A stretch of DNA of 64,000 nucleotides from Ferrovibrio sp. (GCF_025869515.1 NZ_JAOZVR010000117.1:56914-120913), one strand, 5' to 3'; positions 47,675 to 56,271 are shown, counted from the first letter of the stretch. Made by a program: numbers and translations. Notes: generated from the letters alone by a model not told the origin.

Positions 47675-48679
47675 ATGACCACGCCCCTGCTCTCCGTTAC
47701 CGATCTTCGCATTGCGCTGCAGACCGCGCGCGGCCCGGCCGAGGCGGTACGCGGCATCAGCTTCGAGCTGAACAAGGGCGAAACGCTTGGCATCGTCGGT
47801 GAATCGGGTAGCGGAAAATCGCTGACCGCGCTGGCCCTGATGGGACTGCTGCCGGACGGCGCCGCCACGGCGGGCCAGGTGCGCTATGCCGGCCGCAATC
47901 TGCTGGCCGCAGACGAACAGGAGCTCTGCACCCTGCGCGGCAACCGGTTGGCGATGATCTTCCAGGAACCGATGACCTCGCTGAATCCCCTGCATCGTAT
48001 CGGAGACCAGATCGCCGAGCCGCTGCAGCTGCATCTGGGTATGAGCCGCCAGCAGGCGCGCGAGCGCGTTATCGACCTGCTCGACCGCGTCGGCATCCCT
48101 AACCCGCGCAGCCGATTGGATGCCTATCCGCACCAGATGTCGGGCGGCCAGCGCCAGCGCGTCATGATCGCCATGGCGCTGGCCTGCGACCCGGACATCC
48201 TGATCGCCGATGAACCGACCACGGCACTCGATGTCACCATTCAGGGCCAGATCCTCGACCTGATCCGCCGGCTGGTGGATGACAGCGGCATGGCATTGGT
48301 GCTGATCAGCCACGATCTCGGCGTGATCGCCGAAACGGTTGACCGCGTGCTGGTGATGTATGCCGGGCGGGCCGTTGAAACCGGGCCGGTGCGCGAGGTT
48401 TTCGCCCGCATGGCGCATCCCTATGCGCGCGGGCTGTTCTCGGCCATGCCGCGCATCGCAGCGGGCCAGCCGCATCCCCGGCCGCAGCTTCCCACCATTC
48501 CCGGCATCGTGCCCGATCTGCATGATCTGCCGAAGGCCTGCGCCTTCGCCGACCGTTGCGACCTGGTCGAGCCGCGCTGCCGCGCCGAATTTCCGCCCGC
48601 CGCCGTCATCGGCCCGGCCCATCGCGCCGAATGCTGGCGCACCGATGTTACCCTGAACCAGGCCATGGCCATCCCATGA
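47675..48679 (+). CDS. Peptide ABC transporter ATP-binding protein (DppD family)
   Basis: First ATPase of the peptide transporter, 334 residues. Walker A GESGSGKS at 42-49, signature MSGGQRQR near 154, Walker [14 protein letters not shown] and the H-loop LISHDLGVI are present. The C-terminal oligopeptide-binding extension with the [14 protein letters not shown] cysteine cluster is intact. It overlaps the next gene by ATGA. Confidence 0.95.
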   Translation: MTTPLLSVTDLRIALQTARGPAEAVRGISFELNKGETLGIVGESGSGKSLTALALMGLLPDGAATAGQVRYAGRNLLAADEQELCTLRGNRLAMIFQEPMTSLNPLHRIGDQIAEPLQLHLGMSRQQARERVIDLLDRVGIPNPRSRLDAYPHQMSGGQRQRVMIAMALACDPDILIADEPTTALDVTIQGQILDLIRRLVDDSGMALVLISHDLGVIAETVDRVLVMYAGRAVETGPVREVFARMAHPYARGLFSAMPRIAAGQPHPRPQLPTIPGIVPDLHDLPKACAFADRCDLVEPRCRAEFPPAAVIGPAHRAECWRTDVTLNQAMAIP

Positions 48680-49677
48680 CCGCCCTGGTCGATATCAGCG
48701 ATATCCACAAAATCTATACGTTGCGGCGGGCGACGCCCTTTTCGGCGGCACAGCAGGTGTTTGCCGTGAACGGGGTATCGCTGACCATCGAGGCCGGCGA
48801 AAGCCTGGGCATCGTTGGTGAATCCGGCTGCGGCAAGTCCACGCTGGCACGGCTGGTGATGGCGCTGGAAAAGCCCGATCGCGGCCGGATGCAGTTTGCC
48901 GGGCGCGATCTCCATGCCCTGTCAACGGAGCAGCTGCGGGCCGCACGGCGCGATTTCCAGATGGTGTTCCAGGATCCCTACGGTTCGCTCGATCCGCGCC
49001 TTACGGTCGAGCGTATCGTGGCCGAGCCGCTGGATGTGCTGGAACGGCTGCCGCGTACCGAACGGCACCAGCGTATCGCCGAGGCCCTGACGACCGTCGG
49101 ACTGCGTGCGGGCGACATGGAGAAATATCCGCATGAATTCTCCGGCGGCCAGCGCCAGCGCATCGCGATTGCCCGCGCCCTGATCACACGGCCGAAACTG
49201 ATCGTTGCCGACGAGGCCGTATCCGCCCTCGATGTCTCGGTACAGGCCCAGGTGCTGAACCTGATGGCCGAACTGCAGCAGCGCCAGGGCATCACGTATC
49301 TGTTCATCAGCCATAACCTGGCGGTGATCGATCATCTGTGCAGCCGGGTCGCCGTGATGTATCTCGGCCGCATCGTCGAGCAGGGCAGCACCGCCGCCAT
49401 CTTCGCCAGGCCGGCACATCCCTATACGCGGGCGCTGCTGGCCGCCTTGCCGAAACCGGCACCGCCGCCGCTCGGCCAGGCCCGCCGCCGCAGCCTGCTG
49501 CAGGGCAATCCGCCGAGCCAGACGGCGTTGCTGCCCGGCTGCACGCTTGCCGAGCGCTGCCAGTATGCCGATGCTCATTGCCGTGCCGCGATGCCTGCCT
49601 TGCGCGCGCTGGCAGACGGCCGCTATGTCGCCTGCCACAAGGCTGAAGCCGTGATGGCCGAGGCCTTACCGCGGTGA
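48676..49677 (+). CDS. Peptide ABC transporter ATP-binding protein (DppF family)
   Basis: Second ATPase, 333 residues from ATG 48676, with Walker A GESGCGKS at 48-55, signature FSGGQRQR near 155, Walker B IVADEAVSALDVS and the C-terminal CTLAERCQYADAHC cysteine cluster. Start chosen for the ATGA overlap with the dppD-like gene. No periplasmic binding protein gene is adjacent, so the transporter must borrow one from elsewhere. The 3' end overlaps the convergent lipoprotein gene by 12 bp. Confidence 0.94.
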   Translation: MTALVDISDIHKIYTLRRATPFSAAQQVFAVNGVSLTIEAGESLGIVGESGCGKSTLARLVMALEKPDRGRMQFAGRDLHALSTEQLRAARRDFQMVFQDPYGSLDPRLTVERIVAEPLDVLERLPRTERHQRIAEALTTVGLRAGDMEKYPHEFSGGQRQRIAIARALITRPKLIVADEAVSALDVSVQAQVLNLMAELQQRQGITYLFISHNLAVIDHLCSRVAVMYLGRIVEQGSTAAIFARPAHPYTRALLAALPKPAPPPLGQARRRSLLQGNPPSQTALLPGCTLAERCQYADAHCRAAMPALRALADGRYVACHKAEAVMAEALPR

Positions 49678-50001
49678 CACGAGGATCTGCAGGCGATAGC
49701 CGCGCCCGCGCATGCAGTAATCGGTGAACTCCGCCTCGCGCGGGCCGCGCGAGAAATACGACGGCGATTGCGGTTCGCGCCAGGGCGCGCCGAACGTATT
49801 GAAACCCGTACCGGTCCACGGCGGGTAGAGCGGTCGCGACGACGAACTTTCATCCAGTGCCTGCTTCCAGGCGATGTCGCGGCACTCCTGGTAATCGCGG
49901 TCGCGCTGCGGAGCGCCGGTATCGGCACGCACCCACTCGGTCGGCGTCGTGGCGCAGGCGGCCAGCAGGGCCAGAAGCAGGGGAGCGAGGCGCCGCATCA
50001 T
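49666..50001 (-). CDS. Tandem lipoprotein paralog 1
   Basis: A 111-residue putative lipoprotein. The signal sequence ends in the lipobox LLAAC (Cys16). The mature part has TEWVRADTGAPQRDRD, a cysteine in YQECRD, ALDESSSSRPLYPP, and a C-terminal FTDYCMRGRGYRL. It is clearly related to the next gene upstream and more distantly to the third. The two mature cysteines may form a disulfide. Overlaps the previous gene by ATGA. Family not recognised; likely an envelope protein. Confidence 0.78.
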   Translation of the reverse strand: MMRRLAPLLLALLAACATTPTEWVRADTGAPQRDRDYQECRDIAWKQALDESSSSRPLYPPWTGTGFNTFGAPWREPQSPSYFSRGPREAEFTDYCMRGRGYRLQILVSPR

Positions 50002-50327
50002 TGTTTCGCGATCGGCACGAGGTGATAGCCGCGCTGCTGCATGCAGTATTCCGCCAGCTCATAGGCGCGGGCGCCGCGACGGCTGTAGGAAGAGGTCAGG
50101 CCGCCGCCGCCCTCCTCGCCGCCGATGATGAACTGCGTATCCCGGTAGGGCGGATAGATCGGCCTGGATTTGTCGCTTTCGTCCAGCGCCTGCCAGTTGG
50201 CGAGATCGAGGCAGGCCTTCTCATCGCTCTGGCGCTGCACCACAGACGTGCCTGCCCGCTCCCATTCGGTCGTCGGCGCGCAGGCCGCAACAGCGAACAG
50301 CGAGAGAATGGCAAGGCTGCGCAACAT
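49998..50327 (-). CDS. Tandem lipoprotein paralog 2
   Basis: A 109-residue putative lipoprotein with lipobox AVAAC (Cys16). It shares TEWERAGT, DEKACLDLA, QALDESDKSRPIYPP and LAEYCMQQRGYHL with paralog 1. A strong GGGAGG Shine-Dalgarno sequence precedes the ATG, and its stop overlaps the start of paralog 1 (ATGA), so the pair is cotranslated. A tandem duplication is the simplest origin. Function unknown. Confidence 0.78.
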   Translation of the reverse strand: MLRSLAILSLFAVAACAPTTEWERAGTSVVQRQSDEKACLDLANWQALDESDKSRPIYPPYRDTQFIIGGEEGGGGLTSSYSRRGARAYELAEYCMQQRGYHLVPIAKQ

Positions 50328-50339
50328 GGAACCTCCCGG

Positions 50340-50693
50340 TTATTGCTGCGCGATCGGCGCCAGATGGTAGCCCCGGGCGCGCAGGCAGAAATTCTGCAGA
50401 TCACTCTCGCGCTGGCTGCGCCACATGAAGGAATCGTAGCCGTGGTAGCCGTAGGGGCCTGGATACGGCCCGAAGCGCGACGGCCATGTGCCATAGCCGC
50501 CGTAAAAATACGGCGAACCGAAAAAGCTTTCGCGGAAGGCCTGGTCTCGTGCCAGGTTGGCACAGTCCCGGCTGTCGGTCTGCGCCTCGGCCAGGGTGAC
50601 TCCGGGCTTCTGCCAGCCGAGCGGCGGACCGCAGGCTGACAGCAGGCCAGCCAGAACCAACGCGCAGACGGGAGACAGGACTGTTCTGTCCAT
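50340..50693 (-). CDS. Tandem lipoprotein paralog 3
   Basis: A 117-residue putative lipoprotein with lipobox LLSAC (Cys21). It keeps the plan of paralogs 1 and 2: a cysteine in SRDCANLARDQAF, an aromatic and glycine-rich centre (FGSPYFYGGYGTW), and the end LQNFCLRARGYHLAPI. ATG 50693 (MDRTVLSP) is preferred because the signal sequence begins there; an earlier frame adds twelve residues. First gene of the three-gene cluster, 12 bp before paralog 2. Confidence 0.75.
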   Translation of the reverse strand: MDRTVLSPVCALVLAGLLSACGPPLGWQKPGVTLAEAQTDSRDCANLARDQAFRESFFGSPYFYGGYGTWPSRFGPYPGPYGYHGYDSFMWRSQRESDLQNFCLRARGYHLAPIAQQ

Positions 50694-50790
50694 GGCAAAC
50701 GACCTCAGGGGGCGAGCCCAATCTAGCATCGTAGCCTGCAGCCGAGTTGCGGCGGAAATACGGCCGCCCCTTCACCTTTTCGTGCGGATT

Positions 50791-50810
50791 GCCCGGCATC
50801 CCTGCCGGGC
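50791..50810. other. Hairpin between the lipoprotein cluster and the Rap1a-like gene
   Basis: GCCCGGCA-TCCC-TGCCGGGC is a perfect 8-bp stem in the 148-bp gap. No T tract follows on either strand, so it is at best a weak terminator for the minus-strand gene before it. Confidence 0.4.
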
Positions 50811-50817
50811 CGGCCTC

Positions 50818-50856
50818 AGTCACCCGGGTTAGTCACCCCGATTAGTCACCCTGGCA
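50818..50856. repeat. 13-bp tandem repeat over the 3' end of the Rap1a-like gene
   Basis: Three consecutive units of about 13 bp, each beginning AGTCACCC (50818, 50831, 50844). On the minus strand each unit reads GGGTGACTRA, so the last codons and stop of the Rap1a-like gene are repeated twice beyond the stop. Confidence 0.75.
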
Positions 50857-51231
50857 GGGAAAGGCATCGACCAGCGCCAGACGAACCGCCAGGATCGCCT
50901 CCTGCCCCAGCTGGTCGGGATTCTCTTTTGCCCATTCGGTGAACTGCTGGCGCAGCAGCGCCGGCGGTGCTTCACGCGGTGCGCAGAACCAGGTCAGGTC
51001 CCTGGCTTCGGTCACCGCGAGTTCATACATCGCGACCGCCGCCTGCATGTAGCGCAGGCAGCCCGCCAGCCGCGCACTGCCCTCTGCGCCGTCGCACATG
51101 GTCTGCAAATCCCGGGCAAGGAATTTCGGCGGCGGCGCCAGGCTGCCGGTCGGATTCGCGGGTGTCTGGGCAATGGCCGCGGGAGCAAGGCATGCGGCGG
51201 CCAGGACCGCCGTGAGCAGGAACAGGCGCAT
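50842..51231 (-). CDS. Secreted Rap1a/Tai-like protein
   Basis: A 129-residue protein with a signal peptide (MRLFLLTAVLAAACLAPAAIAQ). The mature part has DLQTMCDGAEG, CLRYMQAAVAMYE, a WFCAPREA and the end LVDAFPCQ, the four-cysteine helical pattern of Rap1a/Tai-type proteins. Some members are immunity proteins to peptidoglycan amidases of type VI secretion; no such effector is nearby, so a general envelope role is as likely. Its ATG overlaps the stop of the CinA-type gene by one base. Confidence 0.68.
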   Translation of the reverse strand: MRLFLLTAVLAAACLAPAAIAQTPANPTGSLAPPPKFLARDLQTMCDGAEGSARLAGCLRYMQAAVAMYELAVTEARDLTWFCAPREAPPALLRQQFTEWAKENPDQLGQEAILAVRLALVDAFPCQGD

Positions 51232-51992
51232 CAGACGATCTCGTTCTCGAAAGGCTCGCCGCCCATGCGGCGGAAAATCGCATACATCGCAGCCGCGGCG
51301 GCATCCAGCCGTGCCTTGTCGGTCGATCGCAGCACGATGGCGGTCGAGGCCTTGCCGGAGCGGAAAGCCGGATAGGACCCCATATCGACATCGGGATAGT
51401 CAGCCTGCAGTTTGCCGAGATCCTCCGCCACCGCGCCCTCCGGTACCAGCGCCAGCACGGTGCGCGACAACAGCCGGTCGCCGCCAGTCAGGGTCGGTGC
51501 CACGCTGGCCACCATGGCCTGGAAGATCATCGGCACGCCGGCCATCACCATCACATTGCCGATGCGGAAACCCGGCGCTGCCGAAACCGGATTGTCGATC
51601 AGCGTGGCGGTATCGGGAATACGGGCCATGCGCAGGCGAGCCGCATTCAGCATGCCGGCCTCATAATGCGCTTCCAGCCGGCGTCGAGCCTCCGGATGGA
51701 TGTCGATGGCGACATTGAATGCCCTGGCGATGCAGTCGGCGGTAATGTCGTCATGGGTCGGACCGATACCGCCCGAGGTGAAGACATAGTCATAACGCGC
51801 ACGCAGCTCGTTCACCGCCGCGATGATGGTCGCCTCGATATCGGGCACCACACGGGCCTCGCGCAGGCGGATGCCCAGCTCGGTCAGCTTGCCGGCAAGA
51901 AAATACATATTGGCGTCGCGCGTCCGGCCCGAGAGAATCTCGTTGCCGATCACCAGCATGGCAGCGGTCACGATTTTGGGCGTTTCCGTCAT
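51231..51992 (-). CDS. CinA-type molybdopterin-binding domain protein
   Basis: A 253-residue protein made of the MoaB/MogA-like competence-damage-inducible (CinA N-terminal) domain: TAAMLVIGNEILSGRTRDANMYFLAGKL and YVFTSGGIGPTHDDITADCIARAF. The C-terminal nicotinamide-nucleotide amidase domain is absent, as in the short alphaproteobacterial members. The domain binds ADP-ribose or nucleotides in characterised CinA proteins; its role here is unproven. ATG 51992 begins just before the first strand, while the longer frame upstream has no support. Confidence 0.9.
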   Translation of the reverse strand: MTETPKIVTAAMLVIGNEILSGRTRDANMYFLAGKLTELGIRLREARVVPDIEATIIAAVNELRARYDYVFTSGGIGPTHDDITADCIARAFNVAIDIHPEARRRLEAHYEAGMLNAARLRMARIPDTATLIDNPVSAAPGFRIGNVMVMAGVPMIFQAMVASVAPTLTGGDRLLSRTVLALVPEGAVAEDLGKLQADYPDVDMGSYPAFRSGKASTAIVLRSTDKARLDAAAAAMYAIFRRMGGEPFENEIV

Positions 51993-52049
51993 GGCGAGAG
52001 GACATAGCACGCGCTGGACGGGTAGGCCAGTCGCCGCTATAGGCGAGAG

Positions 52050-52745
52050 ATGCAGTTCCCCCAGCCCCTGACCCCGGCAACCCTGATCCGCCGCTACAAG
52101 CGCTTCCTGGCCGACATGCGCCTTGCCGATGGCCGCCTGGAAACCGTGCACTGCCCCAATCCCGGCGCCATGCTGGGGCTGGACCGGCCGGGCAGCCGCG
52201 CCTGGCTCAAACCCGGCAGGGGCAGACTGAACTGGGGCTGGGTGATCGCCGAAGCTGATAACGGCAGCCTGGTCGGCATCGACACCGGCCTGCCCAACAA
52301 ACTGGTGGCCGAAGCATTGGCGCAGCAGCGCATTCCGGAACTGGCCGGCTACAGCCTGCATCGTCCCGAAGTGCGTTACGGCGCCAACAGCCGGGTCGAC
52401 TTTCTGCTCACCGCAGATGGCCGCCCGCCCTGCTATCTGGAAATCAAGACTGTGCATCTGAGCCGCCGGCCACCGCTGGCGGAATTCCCCGACTGCGTCA
52501 CCGAACGTGGCGCCAGGCATTTGCGCGAACTCTCGGCCATGGTGGCGGCCGGCCACCGTGCCGTGATGCTGTACGTGGTCCAGCGCGGCGATTGCCGCCA
52601 TTTCAGCATCGCCGCCGACTGCGACCCGGGCTATGCCGCCGCTTTCATCGAGGCTAGGAATGCCGGCATCGAGGCGCTATGTTATGCTTGCATTGTTACG
52701 GAGGCCGGCATCGCCATTGCCGACCGGCTCGAGATTTTCCCGTAA
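52050..52745 (+). CDS. sfsA: DNA/RNA nuclease SfsA family protein
   Basis: A 231-residue SfsA protein: [50 protein letters not shown] with the nuclease-like D-E-x-K arrangement, and [16 protein letters not shown]. First described in E. coli as a sugar fermentation stimulation protein; a nuclease activity has been proposed. It lies divergent from the CinA-type gene and 31 bp before map. Confidence 0.95.
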   Translation: MQFPQPLTPATLIRRYKRFLADMRLADGRLETVHCPNPGAMLGLDRPGSRAWLKPGRGRLNWGWVIAEADNGSLVGIDTGLPNKLVAEALAQQRIPELAGYSLHRPEVRYGANSRVDFLLTADGRPPCYLEIKTVHLSRRPPLAEFPDCVTERGARHLRELSAMVAAGHRAVMLYVVQRGDCRHFSIAADCDPGYAAAFIEARNAGIEALCYACIVTEAGIAIADRLEIFP

Positions 52746-52776
52746 CGTATTGAAACACAACAGTGAATTGAACATC

Positions 52777-53613
52777 GTGAACCAGAACCAGGCCCGCATT
52801 CTCGATACCGATGAGGACGATGATTTCCGCCCCGGCGCCATTCGGCTGCACCGGCCGGAGGATTTCGCCGGCATGCGAGCGGCTGGCAAGCTGGCCGCCG
52901 AGACGCTGGATTTCATCACACCCCATGTGGTGCCCGGCGTCACCACCGGCCGCCTGGACGACCTGTGCCACAACTTCATCGTCGGGCATGGCGCCGTACC
53001 GGCGCCGCTCGGCTATCGCGGCTTCCCAAAATCGATCTGCACTTCGGTCAATCATGTAGTCTGCCACGGCATCCCCGGCGACAAGGTCATGGAAGACGGT
53101 GACATTTTGAATATCGACGTGACCGTGATCGTCGACGGCTGGCATGGCGATACCAGCCGCATGTTCCTGCTCGGCGATGTCGGCGTGAAGGGCCGCCGCA
53201 TCTGCGACGTCACCTATGAAGCCATGATGCGCGGCATCGAAGTGGTGAAGCCCGGCGCCACCACCGGCGACATCGGCTATGCCATCCAGCAGTTCGTCGA
53301 GAAGGAGCGCTTCTCGGTGGTGCGCGACTTCTGCGGCCATGGACTGGGCCGGATTTTCCACGAGCCGCCGAATATCCTGCATTACGGCGAGCCGGGCACC
53401 GGCGTGCCGCTGCAGGCTGGCATGTTCTTCACCATCGAGCCGATGGTGAATGCCGGCAAGTGGCAGGTAAAGCTGCTGTCCGATGGCTGGACCGCGGTGA
53501 CCAAGGACCGCTCGCTGTCAGCGCAATTCGAGCATTCGATCGGCGTCACCGAAACCGGCTACGAGATTTTCACGCAGTCGCCCAAGGGCTGGCACAAGCC
53601 GCCATACGCATAG
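52777..53613 (+). CDS. map: Type I methionyl aminopeptidase
   Basis: Removes the N-terminal methionine from nascent proteins. About 278 residues, with all five metal ligands in the segments NIDVTVIVDGWHGDTSRMF (two Asp), FCGHGLGRIFHE (His), FTIEPMVN (Glu) and SAQFEHSIGVT (Glu). GTG 52777 is chosen as the start after the sfsA stop; TTG 52750 and TTG 52768 are alternatives. The N-terminus before IRLHRPEDFAGM is about 20 residues longer than in E. coli Map. Confidence 0.96.
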   Translation: MNQNQARILDTDEDDDFRPGAIRLHRPEDFAGMRAAGKLAAETLDFITPHVVPGVTTGRLDDLCHNFIVGHGAVPAPLGYRGFPKSICTSVNHVVCHGIPGDKVMEDGDILNIDVTVIVDGWHGDTSRMFLLGDVGVKGRRICDVTYEAMMRGIEVVKPGATTGDIGYAIQQFVEKERFSVVRDFCGHGLGRIFHEPPNILHYGEPGTGVPLQAGMFFTIEPMVNAGKWQVKLLSDGWTAVTKDRSLSAQFEHSIGVTETGYEIFTQSPKGWHKPPYA

Positions 53614-53622
53614 ACGGAACGT

Positions 53623-54324
53623 TTGGCAGAAGCGGGCGACAGCGAGAAACCCCACTTCCACGGCCATCGCGCAAGATTGCGGGCCCGCTTCCTTGAAAGC
53701 GGCGGTGCCGGCATACCGGATTATGAAATCCTCGAGCTGATCCTGTTCGGCATCTTCCGCAACGGCGATACCAAGCCGCTGGCGAAAGCGCTGATCGCGG
53801 CATGCGGCGGTTCGCTGGCCGGTGTGCTGGCTGCGCCGCCGGAACGGCTGAAAAACGTGCCGGGCTGCGGCGAGGCGGTGATTGCCGCCTTGAAGGTCAC
53901 CCGCGAAGCCGGCCTGCGCATGCTGAAGGCCGATGCCACGCAGCGGCCGGCGCTCTCCAACTGGCAGGCCCTGCTGGATTACTGCCGCGCCGTGCTGCAG
54001 CATGAAGGCATCGAGCAGTTCCGGATTCTTTTTCTGGACCGGAAAAATCAGGTGATCGCCGACGAGCAGCAGCAGCGCGGTACGGTCGACCACACGCCGG
54101 TCTATCCGCGCGAGGTGGTGAAGCGGGCGCTGGAACTGAATGCCGCCGCCCTCATTCTGGTGCACAACCACCCTTCAGGCGACCCGACGCCCTCGCGTGC
54201 CGATATCGAAGTCACGCGCCAGGTCTGCGATGCGGCGGCAACACTGGGCATCGCCGTGCACGATCATCTGATCATCGGCCGCAAGGGTCATGTCAGCTTC
54301 CGCGAGAAGGGGCTGCTGGGATGA
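53623..54324 (+). CDS. radC: RadC family JAB-domain protein
   Basis: A 233-residue protein with an N-terminal helix-hairpin-helix region (LKNVPGCGEAVIAALK) and the C-terminal JAMM/MPN+ domain with the metal motif HNHPSGDPTPSRAD (residues 181-194). RadC was long linked to DNA repair but this is disputed; a role in DNA processing or competence is likelier. Start codon is TTG 53623 with a GGAAC Shine-Dalgarno-like element. It overlaps the following membrane gene by ATGA. Confidence 0.95.
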   Translation: MAEAGDSEKPHFHGHRARLRARFLESGGAGIPDYEILELILFGIFRNGDTKPLAKALIAACGGSLAGVLAAPPERLKNVPGCGEAVIAALKVTREAGLRMLKADATQRPALSNWQALLDYCRAVLQHEGIEQFRILFLDRKNQVIADEQQQRGTVDHTPVYPREVVKRALELNAAALILVHNHPSGDPTPSRADIEVTRQVCDAAATLGIAVHDHLIIGRKGHVSFREKGLLG

Positions 54325-54671
54325 CGCACGACCTGAAACTCTCGGCCTGGATCGGCCTTGGCGTCACCGCGCTGCTGATGTTGGCCAGTTTGCCCATGGC
54401 GTTGCGGCTGGTGCCGCTCAACCGCCATTACGGTCTGCGTGTCCCCGCCGCCTATGTTTCGGAGGAGCAATGGCTGCTGATGAATCAGGTCGCCGGCATC
54501 AGCATGCTGATAGGCGGCTTGCTGATACTCACCGCCGGGACGATCCTGCTGAAACGTCGCCGACAGAGTCGGCTGGGCTGGGACGACAAACGGCTTGCCC
54601 TGGTCTTCGGTCTCCTGCCATTGCCCGTCACCCTGCTCTCGATCACCCTGCCCTACGCCTTCATCTCCTGA
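54321..54671 (+). CDS. SdpI-like membrane protein
   Basis: A 116-residue protein with three hydrophobic segments. The SdpI/YhfL pattern RLVPLNRHYGLRVPAAYVSEEQW is clear near residues 29-51. In Bacillus SdpI gives immunity to the cannibalism toxin SDP; in Proteobacteria these proteins are orphan and uncharacterised. It is translationally coupled to radC, which is unexplained. Confidence 0.82.
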   Translation: MTHDLKLSAWIGLGVTALLMLASLPMALRLVPLNRHYGLRVPAAYVSEEQWLLMNQVAGISMLIGGLLILTAGTILLKRRRQSRLGWDDKRLALVFGLLPLPVTLLSITLPYAFIS

Positions 54672-54723
54672 CAGCGCTCAATCCCGCTGACAGGACGGAA
54701 TCGTCAGTGATGCGATGACCGGG

Positions 54724-55455
54724 TCAATCGTGGCAACAGGATCCCGCAGGCGCGGGCACGCCCTCGTAGCGGTCATGCCGCCGGACCCAGTCCATGATCT
54801 GGTCTTCGTTGCGGCCCTTCGGCGTCATGTCGAGGTAATTATGAGCGCCGATCAGGATGTCGCCGCCGCGGCCATAGGAAGAATAGGTATGGAAGATGCC
54901 GCCCTTCTTATCCCTGTAAAAGACACTGATGCCCGGCAGCTCGTCATTGCCTTCCGGTGTCTCTTCGAAATTGTAGAAGACCCTGCCATCGGCCAGATCT
55001 TCGGGCGTGAAGGAGACATGATAGTCGTAATTGAAGTCGCTGGGCGCCGACGACACCCAGTCGAATTTCCAGTCCATGCGCCTGCGATAGGCCTGCAGCC
55101 TGTCGAGCGGCCCGCGCGACACCACCACCACCGATACATCGTGATGCCTGAGATGCAGGTTGGCACCATCGATATGGTCGGCCAGGAAGGAACAGCCGGG
55201 GCAGCCTTCCTCCCAGTCCGGGCCGAACATGAAGTGATAGACGATCAGCTGGCTGTTGCGGCCGAACAGGTCGGACAGGCTCTTGCCGCCCTCCGTCGTA
55301 TCGAAGCTGTAGCCCTTGTCGACTTTCACCCAGGGCAGCGCACGGCGCTCTTCATGCAGCCTGTCCATGGCATGGGTGACGTCCTTCTCGCGGGCAAGAT
55401 GCTGCCGGCGGGCGGCGAGCCAGTCTTCGCGCGAAACAATTTTGTGCTGCGTCAT
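54724..55455 (-). CDS. DUF899 family thioredoxin-like protein
   Basis: A 243-residue protein of the DUF899 (AhpC/TSA-related) family: REDWLAARRQHLAREK, LIVYHFMFGPDWEEGCPGCSFLADHIDGA, and SVFYRDKKGGIFHTYSSYGRG. The CPGC segment resembles a redox-active pair. No biochemical role is established. ATG 55455 with GGAAAGGG upstream is preferred over a longer frame. It is the last gene of a minus-strand run after ArsR and SRPBCC genes. Confidence 0.88.
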   Translation of the reverse strand: MTQHKIVSREDWLAARRQHLAREKDVTHAMDRLHEERRALPWVKVDKGYSFDTTEGGKSLSDLFGRNSQLIVYHFMFGPDWEEGCPGCSFLADHIDGANLHLRHHDVSVVVVSRGPLDRLQAYRRRMDWKFDWVSSAPSDFNYDYHVSFTPEDLADGRVFYNFEETPEGNDELPGISVFYRDKKGGIFHTYSSYGRGGDILIGAHNYLDMTPKGRNEDQIMDWVRRHDRYEGVPAPAGSCCHD

Positions 55456-55477
55456 GATCGGTCCCTTTCCTTGCATG

Positions 55478-55942
55478 TCAGGCAAACAGGGTTTCGAGCT
55501 TGTCGAGCGAGGCGGTCCAGCCGCGGGTATGGCCGGTTTTCGAGGCTTCGTCGAACAGCTGCTCGTGGAACAGCGTCAGAATTGTGCCATCCCCGTCGGG
55601 CTTGAACGTGACAGTCACCTGCGACACGCGCTCGGGCGTGGTGATCCAGTTCCAGCTGAACACCAGCCGCTGGTCCGGCACGATCTCCCTGTAGGTACCG
55701 CCGACTTCGTGCTCCTCATGGCCGCGGCCATCGACATCGGTGCGAAAGGCGACCCGAAACCGGCCGCCGACACGCAGGTCGATGTCGGCAGCGAGATACT
55801 CGCAATTGCCCGGACCCCACCAGCGGACTATCTGCGCCGGGTCCGTCCAGGCCCGGTAGACTTTGGCGGGCGGGGCTTTGATGCGTCTTTTGAGGGTGAG
55901 ACTGGGTTTTCCGGATGCACCAGCTTGAGCTTCGGCGAGCAT
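55478..55942 (-). CDS. SRPBCC (AHSA1-like) domain protein
   Basis: A 154-residue protein of the START/Bet v1-like fold. It shows KAPPAKVYRAWTDPAQIVRWWGP, LRVGGRFRVAF, GTYREIVPDQRLVFSWNW and the late GHTRGWTASLDKLETLF, as in AHSA1-type SRPBCC proteins. Such proteins sit beside ArsR regulators in many Proteobacteria; their ligands are unknown. The 5' part overlaps the ArsR gene by 115 bp. A shorter start near the conserved LTLKRR is possible. Confidence 0.9.
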   Translation of the reverse strand: MLAEAQAGASGKPSLTLKRRIKAPPAKVYRAWTDPAQIVRWWGPGNCEYLAADIDLRVGGRFRVAFRTDVDGRGHEEHEVGGTYREIVPDQRLVFSWNWITTPERVSQVTVTFKPDGDGTILTLFHEQLFDEASKTGHTRGWTASLDKLETLFA

Positions 55943-56271
55943 GACTCCTCCTCTACAAAGGCCGCGAGACGGTCGAGCTGGGTCGACCAGAATCGTTCAT
56001 AGCGCTGCAGCCATTCCATGGCCCGCTCCATCGGACCTGCATTCAGCCGGCAGATCACTGTGCGGCCGGTCTTGCTGCGGGTGACCAGCCCGGCATCCGA
56101 CAGCACGTCGAGATGCTTCATGATGGCCGGCAGCGAAACCGGAAACGGCCGGGCCAGATCGCTGACCGAAATGCTGTCGCGTTCCTCCAGCTGTGCCAGC
56201 AAAGCCCGTCGCGTCGGATCGGCGAGGGCTGCAAACATGCGGTCGAGCGCGGCATCCATATACTTAACCAT
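55828..56271 (-). CDS. ArsR family helix-turn-helix regulator with C-terminal extension
   Basis: A 147-residue winged-helix regulator. The DNA-binding core is FAALADPTRRALLAQLEERDSISVSDLARPFPVSLPAIMKHLDVLSDAGLV, the SRPBCC-linked ArsR subgroup without arsenic-binding cysteines. The family usually ends soon after RYERFWSTQLDRLAAFVEEE; here about 37 extra basic, proline-rich residues are read in the overlap with the SRPBCC gene. The ATG at 56271 lies inside a 12-bp palindrome, which suits autoregulation; ATG 56259 is an alternative. Confidence 0.88.
   Translation of the reverse strand: MVKYMDAALDRMFAALADPTRRALLAQLEERDSISVSDLARPFPVSLPAIMKHLDVLSDAGLVTRSKTGRTVICRLNAGPMERAMEWLQRYERFWSTQLDRLAAFVEEESCSPKLKLVHPENPVSPSKDASKPRPPKSTGPGRTRRR

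Noticed and set aside
46778..48622. Minus-strand open frame of 614 codons
   Set aside because: Antisense to the peptide transporter genes, which have complete motifs.
50842..51231. Rap1a-like gene as part of a type VI toxin-immunity pair
   Set aside because: No effector amidase or type VI genes in the window; the neighbours are lipoproteins and a CinA-type protein.
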